Source: Saururus chinensis (Eukaryota > Streptophyta > Magnoliopsida > Piperales > Saururaceae). Taken from it: DNA of 64,000 nucleotides. This document shows, piece after piece, positions 49,278-61,491 of the stretch; the stretch's first letter is position 1, and each line of letters starts with the position of its first letter. A program made the position numbers and the translations under genes. Below the pieces are notes generated by a model. That model worked only from the letters and a program-made list of their open reading frames with translations, searched no databases and was not told the DNA's origin. The stretch is from NCBI GenBank assembly GCA_035235625.1, contig CP141149.1:6044893-6108892 (forward strand). The letters are read 5' to 3'.

Positions 49278-52200
49278 TCCACAACTGCCTTGCTCTCAAG
49301 GTGTCCAAGCTGGGTAGCGATCCATAAACTCGTCCTCTAGTATCCACACGACATCCTCAAGTGGTTGGCCCTGCCAAGAAATGAGTACCTCTGTAAAAAT
49401 GTGGCCTGAATGATAGATCTCATGTTTATCCAACACCGAAGTGGGCATGGGTAAATTGGTAGCAGCTAAACCCATCAATGGTGGAGGTGGGGTAGTGGTA
49501 GCAAGGGCAGTGTTGCCCACACAATGGCAGAATCGGGAGACATGGAAGAACTGGTGGACCAGAGAGCTAGGTGGCAAGTTGAGATTGTAAGTCACTGGGC
49601 CAATGCACTCTGCAATAGAATAAGGCATGTCCTGTGTCTTGAGCTGAGGAAGGACTGAGATGTAGACTAGGTTGCTGACTTGAAACTCTTGATCAGCATG
49701 CTTCTTATAATACACCTGTTTCATCTGGTTCTGAGCAGAGGCTAAGTTGAACTTAAGCTGACGGAGGACCTCGTCCCGTGTCTAAAGCATGTAGTCTACC
49801 TCAGCGACAGAAGAGCAGTGAGGAACATATGATAATACGGTCAGGGGAAAACGCCCATACATCACCTCAAAAGGACTAAACCCTGCATTCATGTGAAAAG
49901 GTATGTTATATGACCATTCTGCCCATGGAAGAAGCTGGATCCACCTGCGTGGCTGGGTCATGGCAAAGCACTGCAAGTACTAGGCAACGGTTCGCCACCT
50001 CAGACTGTCCATCTGTCTATGGGTGGTAGGTTGTACACATGTGAAGAGTGGTTCCTTGTAATGCAAAGAACTTCTCCAAAACTTAGAGAGAAATACTATG
50101 TCATGATCGAACACAATGGTGCGAGGCATGCAATGTAGCTTAACAATCTCTTGAACATATAGCTCAGCCACTCTCTTGGTGGTGAAGGGGTGTCCAAGGA
50201 TGCAAAAGTGCACGTACTTAGACAACTGATCCACAACCACTAAAATCACCGATTTGCCTTGCACCAGGGGTAAGGCCTCCACAAAATCCATTGAAACATC
50301 CTCCCAAACCTTGTCGTGAATGGGCAGTGGCTGAAGTAATTCAGCGGGGAACATTGTGGTGGCCTTTGCTCATTGGCATACATCACAGGCGACAACATAA
50401 TCCTGAACAACCCGTCATATGCCCTGCTAGAGGAAGCTCTAACTAGCCCTCTTATATGTACGGAATGCCCCTTTATGGCCAACAAGCAGCATATCATGGA
50501 AATGAGAAAGGATACATCATTGAAGGTCATCAATGTTGGGCACCCAGAGGCGTTCTTTCGAAAAGAGAAGATCATCATGCCATACAAAGAAGGATCGGCT
50601 AGTGGGGTCTTCCTGGAGAAGTGTAACCAGCTCCCTCATTGAAGCGTCATCCTTGTATGCCCACTGTAAGTCGGAAAGGAACGGGCAGGAAGGAATTGAT
50701 AAGAACAGGCAAGAGCTGGTGGTGGAATGGTGAGAGAGGGCATCAACCATGGTGTTGTTAGTCCTTTTCTTGTATATCACCACATAGTCATAGCCCAACA
50801 ACTTGCTAACCCATCGTTGCTGAGCTGGAGTGGAGACCCGCTATTCAAGGAAGTACTTTAAGGGCTAATGATTGGTAGAGATAGTGAAGCGATAGCTAAG
50901 CAAGTAAGGCCTCCATTTAGTGATGGCAAGGACGATGGCAAGCATCTCCTTCTCATAGATGGATAGTGATAAGGAATGAACCGCCAAGGCCTTGCTAAAG
51001 AATGCAATCGGTCGCTAGTCCGGAAGTAGCACAAGGCCAAGGCCTTCCTCCAAAGCATCTGTTTCAACCACAAAAGAGCGGATGAAATCCGGTAGAATGA
51101 GCACAAGGGCGGTGGCCATGGACTGCTTTAGTCTGTCAAAAGCCACTTGGGAAGCCTCTGTCCAAGTGAAACCTCCCTTCTTTAGTAGCTTGGTGAGGGG
51201 ACGGGCGATCACACCATATTGGTTGATGAAGCACCTGTAGTATCCAGTGAGGCCCAAGAAACCCCTAAGTGCTCAAACACATGTGGGAGGTGGCAAAGAG
51301 AGCATTGCGGACACCTTAGAAGGGCCGGTGGTGACCCTGTGGCAAGAGATAATGTGGCCAGGATAGTCGACCTGTGGGCTTCCAAAAGTGCACTTCAAAT
51401 GTTTAAAAAATAAGGAGTTAGTTCTCAGAATAGAGAGGATAGACCTAAGGTGCTTCAAATGATCCACCCACAATTCGCTATAAACGAGTATGTCATCAAA
51501 GAGGACCAGAATGAAGCAGCGAAGAAATGGCCGGAAGATATCATTCATAAGGCTCTTGAAGGTGGAGGGTGCATTGGTTAGCCCAAATGGCTTGACTAAG
51601 AACTTGAAATGGCAATTGTGAGTGAGTTATAGATGTCGGCTGGCTGCACCTCTAATCTGATGATATCCTGATCGAAGATCCAGTTTGTTGAAAACTGTCA
51701 CTCCGGCCAACTCATCTAGAAGCTCCTCAATCATCGGAATAGGGTTCTTGTCCTTGACAGTGATGGAATTCAAGGCTTGGTAGTCGACACAAAAATGCCA
51801 TGTGTCGTCCTTCTTTCTAACCGGCAACATAGGAGAGGAGAATGAACTAGTGTTAGGACGCATGATTCTGGATTGTAGCATATCGGCAACTAGGCACTTG
51901 ATCTCCATCTTCTGGATGTGGGGGTAGCGGTAAAGACAAACATTTGCCGGTGACACCCTAGGAGTGATGGGGATGTGGTGGTTGTGCAACCGTACTGGAG
52001 GAAGACCCTTGGGCTCATTAAAGACATACTTGTTTTCCATCAAGAGGGCAAGAAGATCAGCGGGAAGGTTGTCTTGGCGTACCTCCACCATGGCAAGCTA
52101 CTAAAGGAAGAATCCTTGTGGTGAGAACTGAAAGAAAGAACTCACTGATTGGGTGGAGTGTAGGATGCCCGACTAAGAACCTCGGATCCACACCGCTGCC

Positions 52201-52765
52201 CCTGAACTTCAAACCATAACCATCTCGCGGAAGTTCCACACCACATCTCCAAGCTCTTGAAGCCACTGAACCCCTAACACCACGTCCGCCCCTTTTGTAG
52301 GCAGTAAGAATAGGTCGGTGACAAAGGTGTGACCCTGGATAGCTAGTGTGGCTTGTGCACACACCACGGAGCTCCTGAGGTATTTTCCATCACTTGTCAA
52401 GACATCAAACTGTTTCGAATCTGACATGAAACAGCCCAAGCATTAGGCCACCTTATCGTTGATGAAGTTATGGGTGAAGCCATTGTCATAAGGATAGCCC
52501 CTTGATACCGCTTGAGATGGCCTTGAACACTCATAGTGCGAGGAGTGAAGGTCCCAAAAAAGGCATGTACCAAGATCTCTGGTAGTACGCTATCGTAATG
52601 GTGTGGGTCATCCAGGTTCACCTCATCCGTCCATTCTTTGACCTCTTCAACCAATAGACTACCCTTGACCGAGCAGTGATGTCTAGGTACAAACTTCTCG
52701 TCGCATTTGAAACACAATCCCTTGGATCGACGTTCCTCCATCTGGGCCGGTGTGAGGCGACGCAT
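49278..52765 (-). pseudogene. Gypsy pol: zinc knuckle, protease, RT, RNase H, integrase, chromodomain
   Basis: In element order: zinc knuckle CFKCDEKFVPRHHC (52673-52714). Protease, with its catalytic triplet reading Asp-Asn-Gly (52479-52487) instead of Asp-Ser/Thr-Gly, reached only by a frameshift and soon followed by a stop. RT, from about 52091, with SSPMLPVRKKDDTWHFCVDY and the catalytic FDDILVYS near 51480-51500. RNase H, 50720-51257, including [11 protein letters not shown]. Integrase, about 49780-50640, with SMDFVEALP and the second catalytic Asp in VFDHDIVF; its HPQTDGQ-like motif is split by a frameshift near 50020. Chromodomain-like EVLISWQGQPLEDVVWILE at 49300-49400. Several stops and frameshifts make the polyprotein untranslatable. 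In life it would process, reverse-transcribe and integrate the element. Confidence 0.9.
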
Positions 52766-52769
52766 GAGC

Positions 52770-53859
52770 TGGCTAGCTAGAAGGGTTGATTGGCCAGGGT
52801 GGCTGACAATGGTGTTGTTGGCCGTGCGAAGAGGGGGTCAAGGAGAGGGTCCAAGGTGGCCACCTCTTCACTGTCAGGCCAACTTCTACTCTTCAATTCG
52901 TGCATGCCACACAACTTCCCACATTGACGAGCATGCAAAGTGACACATCTGATCCGATATTTCTGGTTTGAGCTCTCTCTTGAATGTCCCCAACAAGGCT
53001 GCCATTGGCCAATCGGGGAGACAATTAGCGATCTTCATGAATTCTGTGTAGTAAGCCCTCACAATGGTGGTTGGGTGCAGGGTGGATAGCATTTTGTTGA
53101 AGTCTTGGAACTCATTGGGGCCGAATTGGACGCACAACTCATCAGCGAACGTGGTCCAAGTAGGGAAATGAACCTCCTTTTCAAAACTTTGAAACCAAAC
53201 GGAAGCATCACCGTCCAAGTGGAATGCGGCTATGCATAATGGCTCTGCCTCAGAGTGAGTTCCCTAATAGGAGAAGATCTTCTCTGCCTCTTACAGCCAG
53301 TCCACTGGATCCTTGTCACCATTGTAACGTGGAAACTGCAGGTGGGCCAGGCATGGTTCAACTCCTCGCCGAGGCCATCCACGAGAGCCCGAGTAGTCTT
53401 CCCAATCGTCCTCCATCTCCTGTACCAAGTTTCTGAGTGGCGACGGCATAGGGGCATTTCCTCGAACACCTAGTGGTCCATGCATGTCCATCCATGCATG
53501 TCCGAGCCTACTTGCCCCCCTTGTCGTTGTGCTGATTGAAAGTGCCAATGTGCACGGAGGGTCAGGGCGGGTGCATCTCTCCTTTGAATGAAGTTTGAAG
53601 GCCGGGGCCGCAAAATTTTGGGACCTGTGATGACTCACCTCCCTCCATGTTGGCTGTTTGTGGTTTGGGCAAGAGGGCATTGAGGGTGTTGCTTGAAGGT
53701 GAGCCATCGCCATCGTCAAGGACTCGAGTTTGGCCATTATCTGAGAAAGCATGAGAGGACTAATGGGTTCAGGTGCTGGTTTGGGACTGTCTGCTATAAT
53801 TTCATTTTTTTCTCAGGCTGAACCTCAGGGGCCGTGGCTGGTTGTTTGCCACGCACCAT
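52770..53859 (-). pseudogene. Gypsy gag pseudogene
   Basis: Opens MVRGKQPATAPEVQPEK, about 17 bases inside the primer-binding site. A homopolymer A run soon shifts the frame. The capsid core is preserved in pieces: LQFPRYNGDKDPVDWL (53291-53340), then MDGDASVWFQSFEKEVHFP and YYTEFMKIANCLPDWP (52886-53218). It corresponds to the gag at 25944-27217, which is more damaged. Gag forms the virus-like particle in which reverse transcription occurs. Confidence 0.88.
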
Positions 53860-53875
53860 GATGGGAGATCATGGT

Positions 53876-53888
53876 GGCTTTGATACCA
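53876..53888 (-). other. Primer-binding site, initiator tRNA-Met type
   Basis: On the minus strand TGGTATCAAAGCC begins one base after the 5' LTR. It differs from the canonical TGGTATCAGAGC at one position. This fixes the element's orientation and LTR boundary. Confidence 0.88.
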
Positions 53889-53889
53889 A

Positions 53890-54060
53890 TGTTGTGCCTA
53901 GTTTGGGCATGAATGATACCTAGCTCGCTTCACGATAAGGGAAAAGGGGAGAGAGTAGTTTTGGATGTGGGAAGAGGGAAGAGACCGATTTATTAATTGC
54001 ATAAAAAACAAACAAGGAAGAAGACGATCCCTTATAGGGAAGCGCCTCTCCTTAGGAATT
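53890..54060 (-). mobile_element. Truncated 5' LTR of the gypsy element
   Basis: Matches 48906-49072 (for example GGGGAGAGAGTAGTTTTGGAT) and stops at about 54060, so roughly 190 bp of U3 is missing. The adjoining sequence is an inverted piece of the large LTR. Confidence 0.85.
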
Positions 54061-54999
54061 TATTATGCATGATTGTGTATCATGTGTTTGACACGTTTGT
54101 CGTGTAGGGTGAATGAGCTATGAAATTGATGTATGTGATATGAATGCATGATCTGAATTGTGTGATTGAGACACTATCATGCAGGTTTATGTGATATGGT
54201 CGCATGATCAGAAAGTGTGCGAGAGGCACTTCTCATGTGGATTATGTGTGATATTATGCTTGATTGTGTTTGGGTAAGGATCATTAAATATGCAGGATGG
54301 ATGCTAGGTCATAACATGACCATTTATTCCCTGATTTGATATATGTCTTATATGCATGCTAGATCTTTTACTTATGGATAAGTAGGGGCTTTGGTAAGGG
54401 GATGATTAAAAAAGGGTATATCATGTTATTTATGGATCTGAATTGCCATGATGTTGTGCCGTGATGATTTTCTGATTCTTATTACTGCTTTCAAACCATT
54501 ACTGAGTTTTGTACTCACCCCACTTTCTCGTGTGTTTTTTGTTTTGGGACTGCACGGTGTGACGTGCAGACATGCATGACACCTTGTATGAGGGACGACA
54601 TGGGTACTTGTGCGATTAGCCTTTGTGGCATTCTGTTGATGTTTTATTTTCTGATTTTCTCTTGGTTGACCTTGGAGGACATTATATGGTGGATTATGTT
54701 TTATGCATCATTTACCTGTTGTTCTTAGACTTGTCTAAACTTTTTTGATTTTGAGCCATGTGCAGGCTCTGGAGATTATTTTGTGGGTTGTGTGAAGATG
54801 ATGATAGTTTATTACTCTCTTTGTTATCCTTATTTCTCTTGCTCAAAGGACTTAAGGTGCGCTACCCTGTTAGTTGAATCACCCATTAGAGGGGCTAAGT
54901 CTTCCACAATACGATAATCTGATAAGTTCTGCCACCCTCACATGCTGACTAACCCTTGGACCGGGTTTGGCTCAGGTTGGGCGGAGCAAGGGCGTGACA
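54061..54999 (+). mobile_element. Inverted fragment of the large LTR (copy 3)
   Basis: Ends GGGCGTGACA on the plus strand, the reverse complement of the TGTCACGCCC edge at 45949. It includes GGGACTGCACGGTGTGACG and the CTAAGTCTTCCACA phrase, both matching copies 1 and 2 in reverse. Only the 3'-end 940 bp is present. Confidence 0.78.
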
Positions 55000-55014
55000 A
55001 AAACAAGTGGGGAG

Positions 55015-55730
55015 TCATTGGGTTTCTTTTTCTCACTTTTTGACTCAGTATTCTCAGTTCTCTCTTCTTCAGGCATTTTTACATGATTGTCAACCTGTGG
55101 CCCAGATCTAAGAGTGGTGATTGACTAAACATGCCCCTGGTCATCTAATGAACTTGAGGCATTACTAACATATTGACCTTTTGGGTTGGGTATAGGCTAA
55201 CTGCAAAACTTGCCTCTCTCTCTCCCCTACATGAGTTGCTAACTGGCCAATTTGAGTTTCTAGTTTAACTATGGCTTGAGTGTTCATTTGACTAGAATTT
55301 TTAAGTTCAAATAACTTGGTTAGTAGAATGCATGATTGTTTTGAGAGACACTTCAAGTGATGATTGTTGATGTCTGATGCAACAACTTGAAGAGCTAATT
55401 GGGGAAAAGACGTGTAAGGGTGGTTGGGCTGCCTTAAATTAGTGGACATCTATTGCATTGGTGGCCCTACTCTATTTGTGGGAGGCTTGTTTTGCCTCCA
55501 AAAAAAATTTGGATGATTCCGCCAATTTGGATTATATGTCTTAGAAAATAGGCTACCAAATAGTTTTATAATTGTTTAGTGCATTTGCTTGCTTAGCAAA
55601 ACACTCAAAATAACCTAACATGGAAGGACACGTTTGAGTAGTATGCATTGGACTTGAACACAGAGAACACACTTCATTTTGAATCTTGTTGGCAAAATTC
55701 ATATTTCTAGCAAAGGTCTACAAATTCATA
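55015..55730 (-). pseudogene. Tat/Athila-like gypsy gag fragment
   Basis: The minus-strand frame 55165-55449 has KLETQIGQLATHVGERERQV, the conserved gag C-terminal motif of Athila-type elements. Upstream, near 55450-55680, are Cys/His-containing VCSLCSSPMHTTQTCPS, then QANALNNY, and a Trp/Asn-rich stretch ending near NFFW, all in the family's usual order but in shifted frames. No protease or RT; a small scrap of a larger element. Confidence 0.78.
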
Positions 55731-55734
55731 GTGC

Positions 55735-56232
55735 TAGCGATCGATCATTTCAAACAAGTATCTCTCGTTCACTATTTTTTTAAGCCACAATTCCTTGAAT
55801 GATCAATTGGTCCACAAAGCAATCAATAGATAAACTTTTAGCTTCATTTAACAAAGGGCTTATTCAAGTGTCAATCGATCATTTCTCATTGTGTTATGTC
55901 AAGTGATTGATCTCATTTCATTAACTGTTTTGCCCTTTTTACCCTAAATCCTTCCGAAACCTCTAAAATCACTTCCAACACTTCTCCAAGTGATTTTTGG
56001 TATGAGAATGTGTACTCAATAAACCTCTTAAACCACCAACATTCATTAGTCTTCAATCTTGATCCATAAGAACATGTTTGCTTCTAGTTTTTAAGTATAT
56101 CAATTTCAAACCTTACTCAACCACAATTACATCTAATCAAATTTATAAGACTAAATACATAGTTCAATTTTTTGTTATAATTTTGACAAAGAAATTAGCC
56201 AATTAAACTTATATATGACAGATGTTCTAACA
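55735..56232 (-). mobile_element. Truncated SIRE-like copia 3' LTR (copy D)
   Basis: On the minus strand it starts TGTTAGAACATCTGTCATA, directly after a purine tract (AAAAGAGGAGAT), as a 3' LTR should. It is homologous to the first 500 bp of the LTR at 56742-58085. The rest is lost at the junction with the Athila-like fragment. Confidence 0.78.
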
Positions 56233-56739
56233 ATCTCCTCTTTTGGTTATTTCTTATCAAAACATTACATAATTAAAAATTAAAATAAAATTACAACTCT
56301 TGACAAAGTACATTGACATTCAATTTGTGCGAATGACTTGACAACACTAATACTTAACATAGACAATTCGGAATTGATCTTTACAAAGCTTGTATAACCC
56401 TGTACTTATCCTGCACACTTAAAATCAAAATAATTTCATAGCACATCCCAAGCAAGTATAAAGATAAGCACTTTAATTTTCATTAATCACTCCTCCCCCG
56501 TTTTGATATAAAGAAACAAAATGTGAAGAAAGAATTAATAAAAAAAAGTACATTAAGCACAATCAAGTCACGCATATCACCATAAGACATGAAAAGAAAT
56601 ATTCCATAAAATAAAACATGTCCATAATCACAAATCCGTCACATAATTAGTTTCAAAATACATCTCAATGTCAAATGAAACATAAATTGAACTAAAACAA
56701 GTTTAAGAACTAGAATACATGGAAAAGTGATAACATAAC
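56233..56739 (-). mobile_element. SIRE-like element 3' internal noncoding region (copy D)
   Basis: Homologous to 58086-58590, including AACATTACATAATT-like and TATGTCAAAAGGGGA-type phrases ahead of the LTR. It ends at 56739, where the next element's 3' LTR begins, showing that the right-edge element inserted into this older copy. Confidence 0.72.
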
Positions 56740-56741
56740 TG

Positions 56742-58085
56742 TGAGTTTGATATATGTCTAGAAGAGTATAGCGGAACACTAGATTGCCCCTAGTTCAATT
56801 ATCTGTGAAGAAAAAGATTACACGATCTTGCCTATCTGCGTAGAACTTTTATACATAGCAGAATCAAATATATATTCTCTCAAAACTCACTCATGATGGA
56901 TTAGTGATTCAAACCATAAGCATTCAATCCACACATGGAACACACAACAAATTTAACATACAAAACTAAAACTCATATAAAAAACCATGGCAGTTCTATA
57001 CCATAACCAAATCAATGCACTATTAGCAAACAAGACAATTTATATCAACAAAAGCAAACTACCAACCTTTGTTTTGACTATAACACAAACTCTTTTTGTT
57101 TTAGATCTTCACAAATCTTTGTTGATGATAACCTTCAAGTCCTATCCCTCAAGCACTTGAAACTTCTTCTTCTTCCTCCTTACTTTGTCTTTGTCTTCTT
57201 CCTGCCTTTAATAAACTCCTCTTGTTTTATTGACTTTGGCCTCCTTTTGAAATCTTCAATCTCCCATCGAAAATATACTACAACTGAACTTTAATGTCTC
57301 TATGTGAAATCTCCTCTTAGTTCTTGGACAAGCTTCATGAGTTCACTATGGACCCTCATCTCAAACCTTTATGTGAATCCCTTTTAGAAAACAATATGTA
57401 AATGATATAAACCTTTTTTCTCTAATCTCCTTTAGGTTTTCCACTCTAAAATTTTGTGATTTTTTAATACATATATAGTTCAATAAGTCAATTTATGTCT
57501 TTGACTTGAATAAGGAAAAAATTGAAATTGGAATGGCTTAATTAGTGTAACTAGACCTTGAAGCAATTGATCGTTCCAAATAGCGAATGATCATTCACTG
57601 TTTGTTTTTGTGCACGATACTTTAAGTGACCGATCAATTAACAAAGGCTATCGATCGATAACTCTTGACTTCATTTTGCTTAGGGAAACATTAGGTGTCA
57701 ATTAAGTGTTCATATCAAATGTATGTCCAACGATCGATCGTTTTGTTTGTATTTTTACTAATTTTCCCTTTTAACCCTAAAACCTTCTGAAACCTTTGAA
57801 ATCACTTCTAAAACTTGTCCAAGTGATTTGGTATGCAAATAACACATATGTTCCTAGACATAAAACCATCAACTTCTAAAACCTTCAACCTTCTTCAATA
57901 TTTTGTCTTGATATGTAATAACACATTTGTTCCTATTTTTAAAGTTTATCAATTCCAAAACTGACTCGACCACAATAACATCTAATAAGGTTTTAAGACT
58001 AAATACATATACAAGGTTTCTAGACATAATTTTGACAAAAAAATTAGCCAATAACCTTGACATATATGACTCATATGTTCTTACA
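56742..58085 (-). mobile_element. 3' LTR of the SIRE-like element
   Basis: About 1344 bp. On the minus strand it starts TGTAAGAACATATGAGTC after the purine tract TTGGGAGAT and ends CAAACTCACA or CAAACTCA. It is homologous to the 5' LTR entering at 63511 and to the plus-strand LTRs at 12696, 18906 and 22583. Confidence 0.82.
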
Positions 58086-58599
58086 ATCTCCCAATTGAGT
58101 TATTTCTTGTCAAAATGCTACATATTTGAAAAAAAAAGTTACAACTCTTGACATAGTGAATTGACTTTTAAATTATAAAAAATAACTTGACACTACAAAG
58201 ACAAAACATAGACTCATTTGACATAAACTCATTTGGAATCGAGCTTGAAAAGCCTTATATAACCCTTTGCATATCTTGCACACTTAAAATTAAATTGATG
58301 TGCATAGTACTATTTAATTAAATAAAGATCACTTTGATTTTTATATAATCAATTTTTCCCCTTTTGACATAAATCGACAAAAAGTTAAAGCAATAAATAA
58401 TAAAAATACTCATTAAAGCACAATCAATTATCACCATCACTAAAAACATAAAAATATATGCAAACATCAACATATCACATGTCCATTGCATATCACAACA
58501 TAACATCAATTTCAAGTTTCATCGCAAAGTCAAAATGAAACATAAGTGAACTAAAAAAGTTTGAAACAAAGGAATACATGAAAATGTGGTACAAAATTA

Positions 58600-59547
58600 A
58601 TATAAAATCAGTCTGCATCATCATCATCATCACTCTACTCCCCCTCACTATTGGCATGTGGAAGTCTGTCTCTGAGCAAGCGATCAGTGTCTACAAGCCT
58701 TTGCATCACAACATCCTGAAACACTCTAAAGTCGGCAATAGTAATAGGTATATGGTGTTGGTGCCTCTACTGCTCTCTGTGGCTCATGAACATCACCTTG
58801 ACGGTGAGATAGCATCCTACTAACCACTGCAATGTTAATCGGTCTAATGCCATTCTAGTAGTCTCCACTCAAGGTATCCTAACATGTACCATAGTGAAAA
58901 TCCGACACAGGATGTACGGATAAGGTAACATCTCATGTGTGTGGCTATGCAAGAATGTCATCATCCTGCCAAAAATAATAGAGAGCATATCCAACTCTTG
59001 ATGTGGCTTTGCCATGAGGTGTAGAAGTTGTGTCATCATCGTATCAACTATCTCTATCCTAACACTCCAAATGTCCTAATGAGCTATGAAATGAGTAGCC
59101 TGAAATCTCATGTCATGGAGTGTTCCAAGAAAGAAAAACCAAGCAAACTCTCAGTAAGATCACTATCAGGTGGAAATACATATCCCTTAAACTAAGGATA
59201 CGTGAGTTGTCTCCTCTCACATCCATAATATCTGCTATGATGTTTGGTGTCACTCTCACCTGAACACTATTTGGTACTTCAACTAATGTATCATCATCCT
59301 CCGAATAAAGTGATGCATACCACTATTGGACCAACCTAGGGTAACCACATTGACCCGAAGTAGAGAAATAGCTAAAATACTCCATCCAATATGTACAAAC
59401 CTCAATCCATCCTATAGCTACCTCTAGAGGTACATGTACTAAACTCCGCTCACATTGAATCGGTCTCACTCTATCTGATACACTGCTAGATGCCCCTAGG
59501 TGCCCTAATCCTGACTCAACGGTCTTCTGTTTCTTAGCTCTTTCCAT
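58600..59547 (-). pseudogene. SIRE-like element 3' ORF (plant-transposon-protein type), decayed
   Basis: Starts MERAKKQKTVESGLGHLG and is open for 74 codons. After one stop it continues in the same frame with ASLYSEDDDTLVEVPNSVQV and VTPNIIADIMDVRG. This pattern (a residue run Y-A-S-L, acidic loop, then a beta-strand and I-A-x-I-L/M-x-V) recalls the uncharacterised plant transposon protein domain found in 3' ORFs of large copia and gypsy elements. More stops follow. Its role is unknown; in SIRE-type elements this position holds an env-like ORF, but no signal peptide or membrane segment is visible here. Confidence 0.5.
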
Positions 59548-61490
59548 CTAAATTAAATGACAATAAAACAACCTAAGGTTAAGCATAAACAAAGAATAAA
59601 TACTTGATAGTAATGAGAATCCTAGAATTTTGAAAAAAATTCATTGAAATGCCTGCCATAATCAAATTTTGAATTAACCCAATTATTTTATTTATGTCAG
59701 ATTGATTTTGAATTTAAACCCAAGATAGATATAAATGAGAAGAATAAACTTTTAAACTAGACCTACTATCAATTTTAATAAAAAACATCCGATCTTGAAA
59801 AATACCTAATTTGTATAAAACATTGAAACGAGAGTTGATTTTTCTTAAAATTTTGAATTTTAATGGACCAAATTACATGAGTTTAGACATAGATAGATCT
59901 CATTAAAATAGATTAAAAAACTACTACAAATCAAATTTTTAGGTTTGGTACTCACCTTGGCCAAAGTAAAATGCACAAATTTGATGTAGAAATCGAGTTA
60001 ATTTATACCAAAAAATTACTCGTATTGCCTCAAATCTCTCCCACGAACACTTTGGAGAAGTTTAGAGAGAAATGGAGTTTAAATGAAGTGTTTTTAAATT
60101 TAAAACTAAGCTTCAGCGTGAAAAACCCAACCAATGATAGATCAATCTTGAAATAAATGTGATTTTTTAAATTTTGAAAATAATAAAATTGTAAAAATGC
60201 AAAAAAAATGGAAACATTCCAATAATTCCTAAACAATTTTAATGACACTTCCTATCAAAATAAAAATTTTCCAACATCCAGAACTAAAATTAAAAATAAA
60301 CCAACAAAAATAGAAAAGTTGAGCTCTTTTTATGATTTTTAAATCAATTCTCTTCTAATCTAAGTGCATCCATAGAATATGTTTAATAATATCTTGCATT
60401 AGATCAGTCAACCCCATTAGTATGTAATTGTCAATTTTATTCTCTTCTTTTTAACACATTAATCCTCTTTTATTAACTTTTGAAGAAAAATAAGTAATGT
60501 AGTCAACTCTTGTCTCTTGTAATATTGAATATCGCAATATCACTCTTAACCAAACTAAGATATATTTGTTAAAACCCTAGTAAAGATTATGTTCACATTT
60601 TTTAACTCTCTTTAGTTAGAATTTTTGTACAAAATTTTCCTAAAAAATTAAAAACATTAAAAGCTCATAATCAACATGTCCATGCCTTTTTTTGAGTTTT
60701 GGTATTTTTCCTTGAATTATTTTCTAGGGCTTGGTTTTTCTGAATCCTCTCTACTTGCATCAAACAATTTTTTTTTCATTTTTTTTTCATTCATTTTTCT
60801 TGATGTCAAGTGAATTGAAGGTTCACGCTACTTTGGTCAAACTAAGTAGATAACATTTCCCTATCAACTTTACGAGGACATTTCCATTTTCTAAAGAGTT
60901 ATTGAAGTACATAAAACTCATAAACATTGAAGAACATTACAAGGATTTTTTTTCTTTTGACTTGTAAATAGAAATATAGCCAAAAATCCTCTAATTTGAG
61001 CACTAGACTCCACTAAAATCCAAATGCCTAAGTCATCTTATGTTTAAAAATTCTCTCTTCATGTTTATATATAAAAGTGACTTGAGTCTCAACATGATGT
61101 GTGGAAGTTTTAAAATAAGAAAATTGTAACATCAAGTAAAAGAAAATCGAATTGATCTTCACTCTCCTTCGGGTATCCTTTTCTTCATTAAAGTATGTTT
61201 GACCACTAATTATGTTGCTTTTCAACTTAAAAGAAAATTAATCTCAATATGTCTCTAGAGGTGAACTTATCAAAAATCAAAACAAAGCCAATTACTAGCT
61301 GAAGGGAAAGCTATACTAATTTTTTTGTGTTTTTGATCATATTCCATTTGTTTGTTTGTTTTTCAATTCAAAGCCTACGAATTAAAGACATGTAAAAGCA
61401 AAGTAAAATCAATTAAACCAAAAAAACATGAGTGTCCAATGGCAGAAAGAATTCAATCATAGATACAAATCAGAATATCTTACTTAGAGA
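59548..61490 (-). other. Noncoding interior where pol would be expected
   Basis: AT-rich, no open frame with pol motifs on either strand. Poly(T)/poly(A) runs near 60765-60795. A minus-strand GTGAGTACC at 59955 and a TTTAATTTAG immediately before the 3' ORF ATG could serve as splice donor and acceptor. Confidence 0.6.
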
Positions 61491-61491
61491 T

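Larger units (their letters stand above)
48906..54060 (-). mobile_element. Chromodomain Ty3/gypsy retrotransposon, nearly full length, inactive
   Basis: Minus-strand order: truncated 5' LTR (53890-54060), primer-binding site, gag, zinc knuckle, protease, RT, RNase H, integrase, chromodomain, 3' LTR (48906-49265). This order, with integrase after RNase H and a C-terminal chromodomain, defines a plant chromovirus. It lies against a large LTR at its left edge; the right edge is a break, not an LTR end. The frames carry many stops and shifts. Confidence 0.93.
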
